In this document: positions 7,946 to 18,305 of the stretch, piece after piece
How positions within the stretch are numbered: the first letter of the stretch is position 1
How the letters are laid out: each line of letters begins with the position of its first letter
Assembly: GCA_017860455.1 (NCBI GenBank)
Contig: JAGDMF010000025.1
Coordinates: 1 to 35,784, forward strand
DNA from: Bacteroidota bacterium
Lineage (GTDB): Bacteria; Bacteroidota; Bacteroidia; Bacteroidales; WCHB1-69
Direction: 5' to 3'
Length of the DNA: 35,784 nucleotides
The notes under the pieces: model-generated
Databases searched by the model: none
What the model saw: only the letters and a program-made list of their open reading frames with translations
What the model was told of the DNA's origin: nothing
Position numbers and translations under genes: made by a program

Positions 7946-10591
7946 CTATTCCATCGGTTCTATAGAGTCCATTTCTCTTGGTTTATCACGGCGCTCTTTG
8001 TAGTTGTTGAACTTATAGGTCAGTGTTAGGTTGGCCTGAAACTGACTTCTCCAGCGGGTTGAAACAGCATTGTATCCGCTTGTTGGATAGTATGCATATG
8101 TTTCAATGATGTTGCTTGGGTTGTAAATAAGGTCTCTGATATTTAAACTAACAGTGAAGTTATTTTTAAAGAACCCTTTTTTCACGCCTAAGTTGAGAGA
8201 ATAGGTTGCATTTCTTCGACCTTGCCCTATGCCACCGCCTCCCATGAAACCGCCCATACTTCCAGTGGTAAGGGAACGGGAACGGAATCTGAAATTCAAC
8301 TGAATATCCCAGTTTGCAGGAAGATTAAAAGTTTGGTTAAAACGGATTCCATAAGCCCAGTCTTTCGATAAATTAGGATCTATCAGACTATCACTATTGA
8401 TGATCACTCTATAAAAATCACCCGATAGATTGAATCTCCAGAAAGCAAATAACTTTTGGGAATACACCATCTCCAAACCAAAATTTTGACTACTATTAAT
8501 ATTTTGACTAGAAGTTAGCGTATAAGGGAAAGAGGATAAAGTATCGTATCCGGAAACTACAGGAGTAGAGAAGATCTGGCCATCCATCAATTCATAAAAG
8601 ATGTATCCATTATCCACATTAGCCTGCATCATGGTGGTATACTTGGTAATTAAATTGGATCTAATTCTATAAAATGCAGTAACATTCAATGAAGCTGTTT
8701 TAAAAATTTTAGTATAACCCAATTCAATATTATCTGCAAACTCAGGGGTCAGATTTGGATTTCCTAATCTAATATTTTGTTTATCAGACACATCTACGAA
8801 TGGATTCAAATCCCAGAAACTAGGTCGAGTAACCCTTCTGGAATAGCTCAACTGGAATTGGTTTTTTTCGTTGATTTCGTATTTAATGTGCACTGTTGGA
8901 AAAAGATTATAATACGATTTTTTGTAGGTTGTGTCAGCTGATTTCAAATCAGAAAAAGTGTTGGCAGCTTCCCCTCTCAAACCTAATTGTACTTTCCATT
9001 TTTTAAAGAAAGTGTTAGAATAGATAAAATAGGCTGCGTTTATATATTCTCTAAATTCAAAATTATTACTTTGAGTATAATCTTCTGTTACGTGATCTTC
9101 CGCATCTCCATAAAAGAGGGCATAATCTTGTCCGATAGTTCTGAATGAAAATTTATACCCGGTTTCAATTCTTCCCCCGTTTCCGGCTGGAGTTACATAA
9201 TCTAACTGAGCAGTGGTCGTTCTGTTCAAGGTCGTGGTTTTTGCCAATTGAAAATAGTTAGGCATTGAATCCGGGTATCCAAAAACCTGAAGGTATTGGG
9301 AATCATTATACCCATCCATTTGTGTAAAAAACAAATCAGATGTTAACTCTCTTCCTTTTTTCTTAGAAGATGTATATTTATAGCTAATATTAGCATCTAT
9401 ATTGTTAGCTCCTCTCCCATTTTTTCCACTCTGGATATAATTATTGATTGGAGATTGAATACCTTCAAAAATGGAATAGTTTTCATATAAAACACCATTG
9501 GTATCATTAGAACCATAATTACTATAGCCAAATCCAAATGAAAGGAGATTGTTGTCATTAATAGAATATTCTAATGTTGTTTTTACATTATGTCTATTGG
9601 AGAGAGATGTACTTATCTCATCTTTAAATAAATAGGAAGTATCTGTTCCAAACCAGGAATCTCTTTCCATCATTCCGGCGCTGTGGTGTCCGTATCTTCC
9701 GTAGCTATAGTTTACAAATAAATTTACTTTTCCAACGTGATAATTGAGGTTTGTGTTAAAATTATAATTTTCAAAATAGGCTTTATTTTGGAAAACATTC
9801 AAAGCATTTCCGACACTAACTAGTCCATTAAATCCACTTTCTCTGTTCTTTTTTAAAACAACATTAATAATACCGCTCATTCCATCAGGTTCAAATCGTG
9901 CAGATGGATTGGTAATCACTTCAATACTTTGAATTTGAGAAGCGGGGATCTGTTCTAACGTTAAGTTCGTTGGCCTTCCATCTATTAATATTCTAACATT
10001 AGTGCTTCCTCTTAAGCTTACAGCTCCTTCCAAATCCACATCAACAGAAGGGATATTAGTAAGCACTTCAACAGCAGTTGCACCATCGGCAGTAACATTA
10101 TTTTCAACATTATAAACTTTTTTATCCAGATTTTGTTCCAGCATCTCCTTTTTGGCAGTCACTTCTACATCCCCTAAACGAGTGGCTTTTTTTGTCAATG
10201 TAAATTGTTTCAACATAAATCTTTTATTGGAAGCAGAAAGTGTAAAAATAGAAGAGTAATGTTTTTGGTAGCCTAAAGCAGATATTTCAAGAAAATAGGT
10301 TCCCCATGGGATATCTTTAACTAAAATAAATCCTTTTTCATCTGTCAATCCACCGGTAATAACAGCGGAATCTTTCGCATTCATCACATAAACAGTAGCA
10401 TATTGCATGGGTTCTTTTTCAGGAGAAACAATGGTACCAATAACGACTCCTAAATTTCCCAAATCGGGTATTTGTCCACCATATCCTCCTCCCCCACCTT
10501 GTCTGGGTTCGGAATTAGTCTGAGCAGATCCTACTGGAATTAAAATTACTGAAATGAGTAAGAATACAATGAATTGAATTTTTCTTGACAT
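7946..10591 (-). CDS. TonB-dependent outer-membrane receptor, CarboxypepD_reg plus OMP_b-brl_3 type
   Basis: An 881-residue outer-membrane protein. Residues 1-23 are a signal peptide ending in VGSAQ. A glycine-rich stretch follows (about 30-40), then a carboxypeptidase-regulatory-like beta-sandwich (about 48-130: VIGTIVSPEKEPMQYATVYV and SALGYQKHY), a plug domain (about 140-250: VEVLTNIPSVDVDLEGAVSL, LIDGRPTNL, INVVLKKN), and a long barrel rich in alternating aromatic strands. This architecture matches the Bacteroidota outer-membrane beta-barrel family rather than SusC. No SusD gene is adjacent and no TonB box is clear, so the substrate is unknown. It lies 110 bp downstream of ppiD, separated by a terminator-like hairpin. 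Confidence 0.85.
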   Translation of the reverse strand: MSRKIQFIVFLLISVILIPVGSAQTNSEPRQGGGGGYGGQIPDLGNLGVVIGTIVSPEKEPMQYATVYVMNAKDSAVITGGLTDEKGFILVKDIPWGTYFLEISALGYQKHYSSIFTLSASNKRFMLKQFTLTKKATRLGDVEVTAKKEMLEQNLDKKVYNVENNVTADGATAVEVLTNIPSVDVDLEGAVSLRGSTNVRILIDGRPTNLTLEQIPASQIQSIEVITNPSARFEPDGMSGIINVVLKKNRESGFNGLVSVGNALNVFQNKAYFENYNFNTNLNYHVGKVNLFVNYSYGRYGHHSAGMMERDSWFGTDTSYLFKDEISTSLSNRHNVKTTLEYSINDNNLLSFGFGYSNYGSNDTNGVLYENYSIFEGIQSPINNYIQSGKNGRGANNIDANISYKYTSSKKKGRELTSDLFFTQMDGYNDSQYLQVFGYPDSMPNYFQLAKTTTLNRTTTAQLDYVTPAGNGGRIETGYKFSFRTIGQDYALFYGDAEDHVTEDYTQSNNFEFREYINAAYFIYSNTFFKKWKVQLGLRGEAANTFSDLKSADTTYKKSYYNLFPTVHIKYEINEKNQFQLSYSRRVTRPSFWDLNPFVDVSDKQNIRLGNPNLTPEFADNIELGYTKIFKTASLNVTAFYRIRSNLITKYTTMMQANVDNGYIFYELMDGQIFSTPVVSGYDTLSSFPYTLTSSQNINSSQNFGLEMVYSQKLFAFWRFNLSGDFYRVIINSDSLIDPNLSKDWAYGIRFNQTFNLPANWDIQLNFRFRSRSLTTGSMGGFMGGGGIGQGRRNATYSLNLGVKKGFFKNNFTVSLNIRDLIYNPSNIIETYAYYPTSGYNAVSTRWRSQFQANLTLTYKFNNYKERRDKPREMDSIEPME

Positions 10592-10624
10592 AGTGATATA
10601 GTATATGATATATTATAAAAAGAA

Positions 10625-10672
10625 CATCAGCATAGACCATCTTTTTTATAAAAAGTTTAATCTATGCTGATG
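10625..10672 (-). terminator. Terminator hairpin after ppiD
   Basis: CATCAGCATAGA (10625-10636) pairs perfectly with TCTATGCTGATG (10661-10672), with a further inner pairing of CTTTTT and AAAAAG. On the minus strand the stem is followed by TTCTTTTTATAA, as expected for termination of ppiD before the receptor gene. Confidence 0.75.
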
Positions 10673-10701
10673 ATTTATGGGTACAAATCTGTTACTTTTT
10701 A

Positions 10702-12891
10702 CTATTTTGCGTAAAACAAATAACGTTGATCTAAAATATCGTATTTATCTTTAATATTGGAAGTTATTAATTCAAGTGATCTATTTCTATCTCTTTCATT
10801 AAATAGGATACTGGTAGCTACCATTTTTTCAATCATGAAGTTAGCTGATGCTGCTACAGGTGGATAAGTTTGATAAATTTGAACAGCATAAATAAACTGA
10901 GTTCCTGTAACTACATCTGCTTTTCCTGGTGTTAAGTTGAAAATTTTACCAATAGCACTATTCTCAATTTGTCTGTTTGAATACGTATCAGCAGTGAATG
11001 CTAATCTGGCACTGTCAGTAACTGTAATTTGATAATTTTGAGCTAATTGTTCTATGGTAATCCCTTTTGCCAATTGATCTTTAACAGACTGAGCAATCAT
11101 GGCTAATCTTTTTTCTTGAAGAACTTGAGCTTCAACTACATCTTTTACATCTTCAAAATCAGGAGTTCCTTTTTCTTTAATATTTCTAACAGCAACTACA
11201 TAAAACATTTTACTTTCAAAGTTGAACACATCAGACACATTATCTTTTTCAGTTTTTGGCATAAATGCCCAACTAATACCTTCTCTAATGTTATTCACAT
11301 TGTTGATAGAAGCCATCATACTGGTAATATCTTTACCCTGAATCATTTGAATACCTCTTTTATTAGCTTCCTGAACCAATTGATCTGCGGTTGTACAAGT
11401 TGCTCTTAGATCATTAGCCTGATTTTTGAAAGTTTTGATAGTAGCTTCAGAAGGTTTGATCTCTTTTGAATACAACACAAACTGACGTTTTTCGATAGGT
11501 GCTGTTTTTGAGATCACCTGGAATACAACATAAGCATTAGGGGCATCCTGAATGTAATATCCACCAATGTTGGTTGACATAAAAGAATCGTACAATGATT
11601 TTTGAACACTTCTTTCACTGATCCAGATTAAAGAATCTTGTGCTTGTCTTCCACCTAAATAAGATTTAGTAAGTGTGAAAACATTTGCATTTCCGGATTT
11701 CATTGTTTTTTCAAGACTGTCTGCAATTGTTTTTGCTTGTTCTTTTGTTCTGTTACTATTTTGGTTTTCTGTAGTTTTATAATCAACAACTAAGAATGCC
11801 ACCTGAACTGAGTCAGGAGCCACTTTGGAACCATAAGTTTTACCAAACAACCAAAAAGCACCTTGATAATTATAAGGTTCAATATAAGTTCCAACAGGTC
11901 TGTTAAAAACCATTTTGGTTAAAGTATCAATTTTATAATATTCATTAATTTCTGCTTTTGATAAATAAACACTGTCAATAACACCTTCCATCTCAACAAC
12001 ATTAAAGTCAACCAATGAAGTAGCAACAGTTAATCTGTTAAATTTAGATCTTACAGAATCTTCAATAGTTTTTAAATCGTTAGGAGAAGGAATAACATTA
12101 AATACAGCTACATCAAGATCTCTGGCATCTTTTTTAACAGTATAACGTTTGATATTGTTTTTAAAATACTCTTTTAATTCTTTTTCAGTAGCGGCTGCTT
12201 TGATATTATTGAAAACAGGAGCACTTGGATTGATGGTAATAAATTTAGTTAAAGCAGTATTGTTAACAGCTGCTATTTGTTTTAACATATTATTTGAAAA
12301 ATGTTGACTGTGATAAGCCAATAACAAGTAAGCAATTCTCATTTTTTGTGTAACAACTTCATTTTGAACTGCTTTATATGCATTGTAGATCTCTCTGGCA
12401 TCTTCTCTATCTTTAAACTCTTCAATATTGGTGATGATTGAGATCGCTTGTTCCATTCCACCATTTTGAGCAAGATATTGAACCAAAGACATCAACTCTC
12501 TACTTGGATTTTGCGTTTTAAGACTGGCTATCATTTCAGCAGTGATCTCATCAATGATCTCAGTTGTAAATACGATTCCCATTTTTTCAAGTTGAATCTC
12601 TAATGTTTTCCTATCCAACATTTTAGTATAAGTTTCTTCATGAACTTGATAGTTCTCAGCTTCTTCCAATGTTGTTTTTTGGTTTCTAATTTTCCACAAT
12701 GATAAATTTTGTTCTAACTGAACTCTATATTCCTGATCCATTTTCTTCCCGTCAACCTTTAACATAGTGTTTTTGTCAGAAAACATTGTTTGTAATTTGT
12801 TAAAGTCTCCCACTAGAAAAGATAATAATGCAATTCCTATAATGATCATTAATAGAACTCCATGTTTGCGTATTGCGCCAATTGCTGCCAT
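10702..12891 (-). CDS. ppiD: PpiD-like periplasmic chaperone / peptidyl-prolyl isomerase
   Basis: A 729-residue protein with a single N-terminal membrane anchor (HGVLLMIIIGIALLSFLVGD, about residues 10-29) followed by a large SurA_N-like alpha-helical region and a PPIC-type parvulin segment (about 340-470). The opening residues and anchor are typical of Bacteroidota PpiD/SurA_N_3 proteins. The parvulin core is degenerate (GGRQAQDSLIWI where active parvulins usually carry a GGDLGW-like block), so it may act mainly as a chaperone for outer-membrane protein folding. It is transcribed alone from a minus-strand TATTTTTG box (12935-12928) and ends at a strong hairpin. It lies upstream of the TonB receptor, a possible client, but that link is only positional. 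Confidence 0.82.
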   Translation of the reverse strand: MAAIGAIRKHGVLLMIIIGIALLSFLVGDFNKLQTMFSDKNTMLKVDGKKMDQEYRVQLEQNLSLWKIRNQKTTLEEAENYQVHEETYTKMLDRKTLEIQLEKMGIVFTTEIIDEITAEMIASLKTQNPSRELMSLVQYLAQNGGMEQAISIITNIEEFKDREDAREIYNAYKAVQNEVVTQKMRIAYLLLAYHSQHFSNNMLKQIAAVNNTALTKFITINPSAPVFNNIKAAATEKELKEYFKNNIKRYTVKKDARDLDVAVFNVIPSPNDLKTIEDSVRSKFNRLTVATSLVDFNVVEMEGVIDSVYLSKAEINEYYKIDTLTKMVFNRPVGTYIEPYNYQGAFWLFGKTYGSKVAPDSVQVAFLVVDYKTTENQNSNRTKEQAKTIADSLEKTMKSGNANVFTLTKSYLGGRQAQDSLIWISERSVQKSLYDSFMSTNIGGYYIQDAPNAYVVFQVISKTAPIEKRQFVLYSKEIKPSEATIKTFKNQANDLRATCTTADQLVQEANKRGIQMIQGKDITSMMASINNVNNIREGISWAFMPKTEKDNVSDVFNFESKMFYVVAVRNIKEKGTPDFEDVKDVVEAQVLQEKRLAMIAQSVKDQLAKGITIEQLAQNYQITVTDSARLAFTADTYSNRQIENSAIGKIFNLTPGKADVVTGTQFIYAVQIYQTYPPVAASANFMIEKMVATSILFNERDRNRSLELITSNIKDKYDILDQRYLFYAK

Positions 12892-13231
12892 ATTGAATAT
12901 TTTTTAAGTTTCAAATTTTTGAGGGCGCAAAAATAATGATTTTTTTTGGATGAATAACTCTTTTAAACTCTGTTTTTTTCAAAAAGTTTTATATTATGTA
13001 TTATTTATTAATATGTTTTTCTGATTTATCTTACAAATAATTCATTTATAATTATTTATAAAAATATTTGTAAAGTTTCTTTTTTTGAATTATTATCTTA
13101 GGTTTCTCCTATTTTGGGCTTATTGAATTCCTAAATTTGAAATAATTTAGAATATCGGAAACTGGTATGTTTTTTTTTAGTAATTTTGCGGGCTTTTTTA
13201 AGCGATAGTATAAACATTAAAAATTAAAAAA
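12892..13231. promoter_or_regulatory. Divergent promoter region between ppiD and rplY
   Basis: The AT-rich 340-bp gap holds a minus-strand -7 box TATTTTTG (12935-12928) for ppiD and a plus-strand TAATTTTG (13181-13188) for rplY, about 44 bp before its ATG. No clear -33 TTG is seen at the ideal spacing for either. I see no ORF or structured RNA in the rest. Confidence 0.6.
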
Positions 13232-13801
13232 ATGAAATCAGTATCTATGAGCGGTTCTCTTAGAGGGAACGTAGGGAAAAAAGATGCGAAAGCACAAAGA
13301 TCTCAAGGTTTAGTTCCATGCGTTATGTATGGTGGAGAAAAACAATTTACTTTTGTTGTTGATGAAAAACAATTTAAAGATATTATTTACACCCCTGAAG
13401 TAAAATATGCAGAATTAGAAATTGAAGGTCAAAAATACAATGCAATTATTCAGGATTCACAATATCATCCTATTACAGATGCTTTAATGCATGTTGACTT
13501 TTTAGAAGTTTTACCAGGTAAACAAGTAGTAATTGGTATTCCTGTTACTATCGTTGGAACATCTCCTGGAGTTCTTCGTGGGGGTAAATTAGTGAAAAAA
13601 GTGAGAAAATTAAGAGTAAAAGGTGAATTATCTCAAATTCCTGAAAAAATTGAAGTGGACATCACTAATCTTGATATCGAAGATTCTTTCAAAGTAAATG
13701 ATATCAAAATCGATAACTTAACAATCATGGAAAACAAAGCGCAAATCATCGTTATGGTAGCATCAACCCGTAACGTAACTGCTGATGCTCCAGGAAAATA
13801 A
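13232..13801 (+). CDS. rplY: 50S ribosomal protein L25, long (Ctc) form
   Basis: Binds 5S rRNA in the large subunit. The 189-residue length corresponds to the two-domain TL5/Ctc form: an N-terminal L25 beta-barrel (about 1-95, with the conserved VPCVMYGG segment at 28-35) and a C-terminal domain (about 100-185, with PVTIVGTSPGVLRGG and ITNLDIEDSFKV). A -7 box lies 44 bp upstream and a symmetric terminator follows 30 bp after the stop, so it is probably transcribed alone. In many bacteria the neighbour is pth, but here it is panC. Confidence 0.93.
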   Translation: MKSVSMSGSLRGNVGKKDAKAQRSQGLVPCVMYGGEKQFTFVVDEKQFKDIIYTPEVKYAELEIEGQKYNAIIQDSQYHPITDALMHVDFLEVLPGKQVVIGIPVTIVGTSPGVLRGGKLVKKVRKLRVKGELSQIPEKIEVDITNLDIEDSFKVNDIKIDNLTIMENKAQIIVMVASTRNVTADAPGK

Positions 13802-13830
13802 TTGACTCTGTTCAAAACTTTATAAATTTT

Positions 13831-13859
13831 AAAAAAAGGACTTTTTTAGTCCTTTTTTT
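13831..13859. terminator. Bidirectional terminator after rplY
   Basis: AAAAAAAGGACT (13831-13842) pairs perfectly with AGTCCTTTTTTT (13848-13859) around a 5-nt loop, giving A and T tracts on both sides. Confidence 0.9.
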
Positions 13860-13902
13860 AAAATAAAACAATTACTCAAATACAACTAACTATCTCATTA
13901 AT

Positions 13903-14739
13903 ATGGTTTTAATAGAAAATATAGAGAGGTTAAAAGAGGTTTTATTCCGTGTTAAAAGCAATGGGAAATCGATAAGTTTAGTCCCAACAATGGGAGCATT
14001 ACATCAAGGTCATCTTTCCCTTATAGAAAAAGCCAGACATGAATCCCAGGTTGTTGTGGTTACCATTTTTGTAAATCCTACCCAGTTTAATAATTCTGAA
14101 GATTTAGCAAAATATCCCAGAACTTTGGAACAAGATCTCGAATTAATCAGCGAATATACTGATATCGTTTTTGCCCCATCTGTAGAAGAGATGTTTCCCA
14201 CACCACCGGCTGAAAAATACAATTTTGGATCCCTTGAAAAAGTGATGGAGGGTGCTTCAAGACCAGGACATTTTAATGGTGTTGGCATTATTGTAAAAAG
14301 ATTTTTCGATCTGATCAAACCGGATAAAGCGTATTTTGGAGAGAAAGATTTTCAACAGTTGGCTATCATTAAAGATCTGGTAAAACAAAACAATATTGAA
14401 ATTACTATTGTTCCATGTCCTACCGTTAGAGAAGAAAATGGCTTAGCCATGAGCTCCAGAAATCAACGATTGACAAAGGAACAAAGAGACATTGCCTCAC
14501 AGGTTTATCAAATTTTATTGCAATCTCAAAAAATGAATACGGAAAGTATTCAAGAAATTTGTACTTTTGTGAAGTCAGAAATTGCGAAAATGGAAGATAT
14601 TCAATTGGATTATTTTCAAATAGTTGACGATACCACTTTAGAAGAAGTGGAAAATTTTGATAACCATCCGGGTGTTGTTGGATGTGTCGCATTTTTTATT
14701 GGAAACGTTAGGCTTATAGATAATATTCGATACCATTAA
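13903..14739 (+). CDS. panC: Pantothenate synthetase (pantoate--beta-alanine ligase)
   Basis: Condenses pantoate with beta-alanine using ATP to make pantothenate. The 278-residue length is standard. Diagnostic blocks are in order: [10 protein letters not shown] at residues 28-37 (the HxGH nucleotidyl-transferase motif), FVNPTQF (56-62), RPGHFNGV (about 121-128), GEKDFQQ (about 147-153) and the KMSKS-equivalent MSSRN. It is followed 11 bp later by panD, which makes the beta-alanine substrate, so the two form a short CoA-precursor operon. No TAnnTTTG box was found directly upstream. Confidence 0.95.
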   Translation: MVLIENIERLKEVLFRVKSNGKSISLVPTMGALHQGHLSLIEKARHESQVVVVTIFVNPTQFNNSEDLAKYPRTLEQDLELISEYTDIVFAPSVEEMFPTPPAEKYNFGSLEKVMEGASRPGHFNGVGIIVKRFFDLIKPDKAYFGEKDFQQLAIIKDLVKQNNIEITIVPCPTVREENGLAMSSRNQRLTKEQRDIASQVYQILLQSQKMNTESIQEICTFVKSEIAKMEDIQLDYFQIVDDTTLEEVENFDNHPGVVGCVAFFIGNVRLIDNIRYH

Positions 14740-14750
14740 TACAAAATACA

Positions 14751-15095
14751 ATGATAATTGAAATTCTAAAATCAAAAATCCATCAGGTTACAGTCACTCA
14801 AGCTGACTTATACTATGTTGGAAGCATCACCATAGATGAAGATCTGTTAGATGCTGCAAATATGATCGAAAATGAAAAAGTTCAAGTTGTTAACATCAAT
14901 AATGGGGAACGATTTGAAACGTATATCATCAAAGGGGAAAGAGGATCAGGAGTTGTTTGTTTGAACGGTGCCTGCGCCAGATTAGCCGTAGTTGGAGATA
15001 CTGTTTTGGTGATCTCCTATTGTTCTATGGAAATGGAAGAGGCTAAAAAATACAAACCTATTATCGTATTTCCAGATAAAAATAATAAATTATAA
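14751..15095 (+). CDS. panD: Aspartate 1-decarboxylase proenzyme
   Basis: Pyruvoyl enzyme making beta-alanine from aspartate. The 114-residue proenzyme has the self-cleavage site Gly24-Ser25 (in YYVGSITID), the numbering seen in E. coli PanD, and a Lys9 near the N-terminus as in active homologues. The conserved NGERFETY and RGSG segments follow, with GACARL where GAAARL is common. It lies 11 bp after panC and 31 bp before gpmA. Whether it needs a PanM/PanZ-like maturation factor is unknown; none is visible here. Confidence 0.95.
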   Translation: MIIEILKSKIHQVTVTQADLYYVGSITIDEDLLDAANMIENEKVQVVNINNGERFETYIIKGERGSGVVCLNGACARLAVVGDTVLVISYCSMEMEEAKKYKPIIVFPDKNNKL

Positions 15096-15126
15096 TTCTT
15101 AATATTCATCTCAATAATTGAAAAAT

Positions 15127-15873
15127 ATGTATAAACTTGTTTTAATTCGCCATGGACAAAGCACCTGGAATCTGGAAAATCTATTTACCGGCTGGACCGA
15201 TGTAGATCTTTCTGAACGTGGTGTAAAAGAGGGTAAAGAAGCCGGCAAAAATCTGAAAGAAGCGGGCTTTAATTTTAAATTTGCCTACACTTCTTATTTG
15301 AAAAGAGCAATCAAAACACTCAATTATGTATTGGAAGAGATGGATTTAATGTGGATCCCTGTAGAAAAAACATGGCGTTTAAATGAAAAACATTATGGTA
15401 CACTTCAAGGGTTGAATAAAGTGGAGATGGTGGAAAAATATGGATCGGAACAAGTGCTTCAATGGCGCCGTAGTTACGATGTTAGACCACCTGCGATTCC
15501 TGAAGAGGATCCTCGTCATCCAAAAAACGATCAAAGATATGCCCATCTTACTGAAGCCGGCTCTCAGCCCGGGACAGAAGCCTTGATTGATACTGTTGAC
15601 AGAATTGTTCCTTATTGGGAAAGTGACATCAAACCTACTCTTATCAAATACAAAGAGATTGTGGTGGCTGCTCACGGAAATAGTTTAAGAGGGATCATCA
15701 AACATTTAAAAAATATCTCTGATACAGATATCGTTAGTTTGAACCTTCCTACAGGAATCCCTTATGTTTTTGAATTTGACGATCAAATGAACCTTGTAAA
15801 GGATTATTTCTTAGCCGATGAAGAAACACTACGCCAGTTAATGGAAGAAGTTGCCAATCAAACCAAAAAATAA
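15127..15873 (+). CDS. gpmA: 2,3-bisphosphoglycerate-dependent phosphoglycerate mutase
   Basis: Interconverts 3- and 2-phosphoglycerate in glycolysis. The 248-residue length and motifs are canonical: the phosphorylated His9 in [17 protein letters not shown], Glu87 in RLNEKHYG and His183 in [13 protein letters not shown] three codons upstream is also open, but the ATG at 15127 places LIRHG at the usual distance from the N-terminus. It lies 31 bp after panD and 8 bp before a GNAT gene, so it may share their transcript. Confidence 0.95.
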   Translation: MYKLVLIRHGQSTWNLENLFTGWTDVDLSERGVKEGKEAGKNLKEAGFNFKFAYTSYLKRAIKTLNYVLEEMDLMWIPVEKTWRLNEKHYGTLQGLNKVEMVEKYGSEQVLQWRRSYDVRPPAIPEEDPRHPKNDQRYAHLTEAGSQPGTEALIDTVDRIVPYWESDIKPTLIKYKEIVVAAHGNSLRGIIKHLKNISDTDIVSLNLPTGIPYVFEFDDQMNLVKDYFLADEETLRQLMEEVANQTKK

Positions 15874-15881
15874 TCGTTGTA

Positions 15882-16703
15882 GTGACTATTCGGTTTTCTA
15901 ACCATAATGATATTCCCCAAATACGAAACCTCATGAAGATCGTATTTGGGGATTCTGATTTGTATCTGGATCTCTTTTTTAAATATAAATACAACAATAA
16001 TGCGCTTGTTCTAGAATACAAGGAGGAGATTGTTAGTGCCGCTTTTCTTTTACCTGCTCAATATGATGGAAAAACCATTTTATACATTTATGGTTGTGCT
16101 ACGCTACCTCAATATAGAGGAATCGGTTTTATGAAAGAGATTCTGGATTTGGCTTATCAATATGCTATTCAGCAACAATATCTGGGTTTGTGTTTAGTTC
16201 CGGCTACAGAACAGCTATTTCATTACTATGAAAAACTGGGATTTGAAAACCATTTTTACCATCAAAAACATATTTTCAAATGGTCTGAATTTAATTGTAC
16301 TAAAGATTCTAATTTGTTAGTAGAAACGATTAACTATGAACACTATTTTGAAATAAGAAATTCTTTTTTGAAATCAAAAAATGGAATACTATGGGATATT
16401 AATCATTTGAAATTAGTTGAAAAAGAGTATGTTCAACAAAAAGGTGGTTTTTTTACCATTCAAAAGGGTGCTGAAATTACCGGTTTTGGGTTCTTTTATA
16501 CCTCCAATTTTAAAACTTTTATTCCTGAACTGTGTAGTTCTCAGAAAAAGGAAGTGATTGCTGAAACTTTTTTTAATTATTTAGAAACCAACTATATAGA
16601 AATATCTACTCCTGAAAATGAGCTATGTAATGGTATGATAAAATGGAATCCTGCATTCGAACAAAAACCAAAATCAGGATATCTCGCTTTTTCATTAGAA
16701 TAA
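15882..16703 (+). CDS. GNAT-family N-acetyltransferase
   Basis: 273 residues. The N-terminal half has the GNAT fold, including the acetyl-CoA-binding block LPQYRGIGFMKEIL (about residues 73-86) preceded by the beta-strand ILYIYGCAT. The sequence PATEQLFHYYEKLGFE (about 107-122) matches the GNAT helix and strand after the cofactor loop. The C-terminal 130 residues are not recognised and may form a second, degenerate GNAT-like or sterol-carrier-like domain. The start is a GTG, chosen because IRFSNHNDIPQIRNLMKIVF begins the fold; the next ATG would delete its first strand. It starts 8 bp after gpmA. The acetylated substrate is unknown. Confidence 0.75.
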   Translation: MTIRFSNHNDIPQIRNLMKIVFGDSDLYLDLFFKYKYNNNALVLEYKEEIVSAAFLLPAQYDGKTILYIYGCATLPQYRGIGFMKEILDLAYQYAIQQQYLGLCLVPATEQLFHYYEKLGFENHFYHQKHIFKWSEFNCTKDSNLLVETINYEHYFEIRNSFLKSKNGILWDINHLKLVEKEYVQQKGGFFTIQKGAEITGFGFFYTSNFKTFIPELCSSQKKEVIAETFFNYLETNYIEISTPENELCNGMIKWNPAFEQKPKSGYLAFSLE

Positions 16704-16759
16704 TTGAAAAAACAGGTCAAAATCTGCAAAATTATTTATATATTAGCCCCCTTAAAAAA

Positions 16760-16816
16760 ATGGATATAAAATTAATTGTAAAACGTTATAAGATACTGCT
16801 GAACAATGAATTATAA
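16760..16816 (+). other. Possible 18-codon leader ORF overlapping the atpB start
   Basis: ATG at 16760 opens a frame of 18 codons (begins MDIKLIVKRYK) whose TAA at 16814-16816 overlaps the first codons of atpB (ATG 16806). The start is preceded by a run of A. Translational coupling is possible, but an ORF this short can arise by chance. Confidence 0.25.
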
Positions 16817-17990
16817 AAACAACACAATCAAATGGAGTGGAATATTTTTCCTCTTTTTTTTGATTTTCTCCTCCTTAAACACGAATGCTAGTGGGTCAGA
16901 AACGCATGAATCCAAAAAATTTGAACCCGGTAAATTTATTATTGATCACGTTATAGATAGTTATGGTTGGCATATAACCACTTTTAAGGGTCATTCCATC
17001 TCTATTCCATTACCTGTAATTTTATGGGATAACGGAAAACTGGTAACTTTCTCCTCATCCAAATTTCACCATGGGAATAGTGCCTATAAAGGGTACGCTT
17101 TAGGTTTTACAAAAGAAACAAATGGGAATATCGTCAAATTGAAAGAAAATGTAACAGGTCATTTTGAAAAAGATCCTGAAATGATAGCTGAATCTTCATT
17201 TTATGATATTTCGATAACCAAAAATGTTTGTTCTCTTTTTATTTCCATTTCATTGTTATTGGGAATTTTCTTTTCGATAGCTAAAAGTTACAAAAAAAGA
17301 CCTATCAGTGCACCAAAAGGGTTGCAAACATTAATGGAAATTGTGATTGTTTTTATTCGTGATGAAGTGGTGATTCCCTCCATAGGAACAGCAAAATATG
17401 CCAAATATTTACCTTACATTTTAACCTTGTTCTTTTTTATTTTAATAAACAACCTCATGGGGTTAATTCCAATTTTCCCGGGTGGGGCTAATGTGACAGG
17501 GAATATTGCTGTAACCGGAATTTTAGCATTAATTACTTTGTTAATCACCTCATTTTCCGGATCTAAGAGTTACTGGAAACACATTTTTAACACACCTGGT
17601 GTTCCCTGGTGGTTAAAATTACCTATTCCAATTATGCCTATTGTTGAGGCAATGGGAATTTTTACAAAACCATTTGTATTAATGGTTCGTCTTTTTGCGA
17701 ATATTACAGCAGGACACATTATTGTGATTGGCTTTATCAGTTTGATATTTATTTTTGGAGAAATGAGTATGGGAGTTGGATACGCTCTTTCACCATTATC
17801 TTTAATATTCTATTTGTTTATGGGATTGTTAGAATTGATTGTAGCATTCATTCAAGCTTATCTTTTCACACTTCTCTCTTCACTTTATATAGGTATGGCT
17901 GTAGAAGATCATGAAGCACATGAAGGACATGCAACCCACGAATCAGATGATACACATCCGGTTTTAGAACCCTCTGTTAAAAATAATTAA
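16806..17990 (+). CDS. atpB: F1Fo ATP synthase subunit a
   Basis: Forms the proton half-channels of the Fo motor. At 394 residues it is long, as in many Bacteroidota: a signal-peptide-like N-terminus (residues 10-29), an extracytoplasmic segment of about 110 residues, then the conserved membrane core. The essential Arg295 lies in LMVRLFANITAGH, and the last helices contain LLELIVAFIQAYLFTLL (about 341-357). The C-terminal tail (about 366-382) is rich in His and acidic residues (DHEAHEGHATHESDDTH), unusual and of unknown role. It starts the atpB-atpE-atpF cluster. Confidence 0.95.
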   Translation: MNYKNNTIKWSGIFFLFFLIFSSLNTNASGSETHESKKFEPGKFIIDHVIDSYGWHITTFKGHSISIPLPVILWDNGKLVTFSSSKFHHGNSAYKGYALGFTKETNGNIVKLKENVTGHFEKDPEMIAESSFYDISITKNVCSLFISISLLLGIFFSIAKSYKKRPISAPKGLQTLMEIVIVFIRDEVVIPSIGTAKYAKYLPYILTLFFFILINNLMGLIPIFPGGANVTGNIAVTGILALITLLITSFSGSKSYWKHIFNTPGVPWWLKLPIPIMPIVEAMGIFTKPFVLMVRLFANITAGHIIVIGFISLIFIFGEMSMGVGYALSPLSLIFYLFMGLLELIVAFIQAYLFTLLSSLYIGMAVEDHEAHEGHATHESDDTHPVLEPSVKNN

Positions 17991-18001
17991 TAAAAAAATA
18001 A

Positions 18002-18292
<291 letters not shown>

Positions 18293-18305
18293 CAAACAAA
18301 AAATG

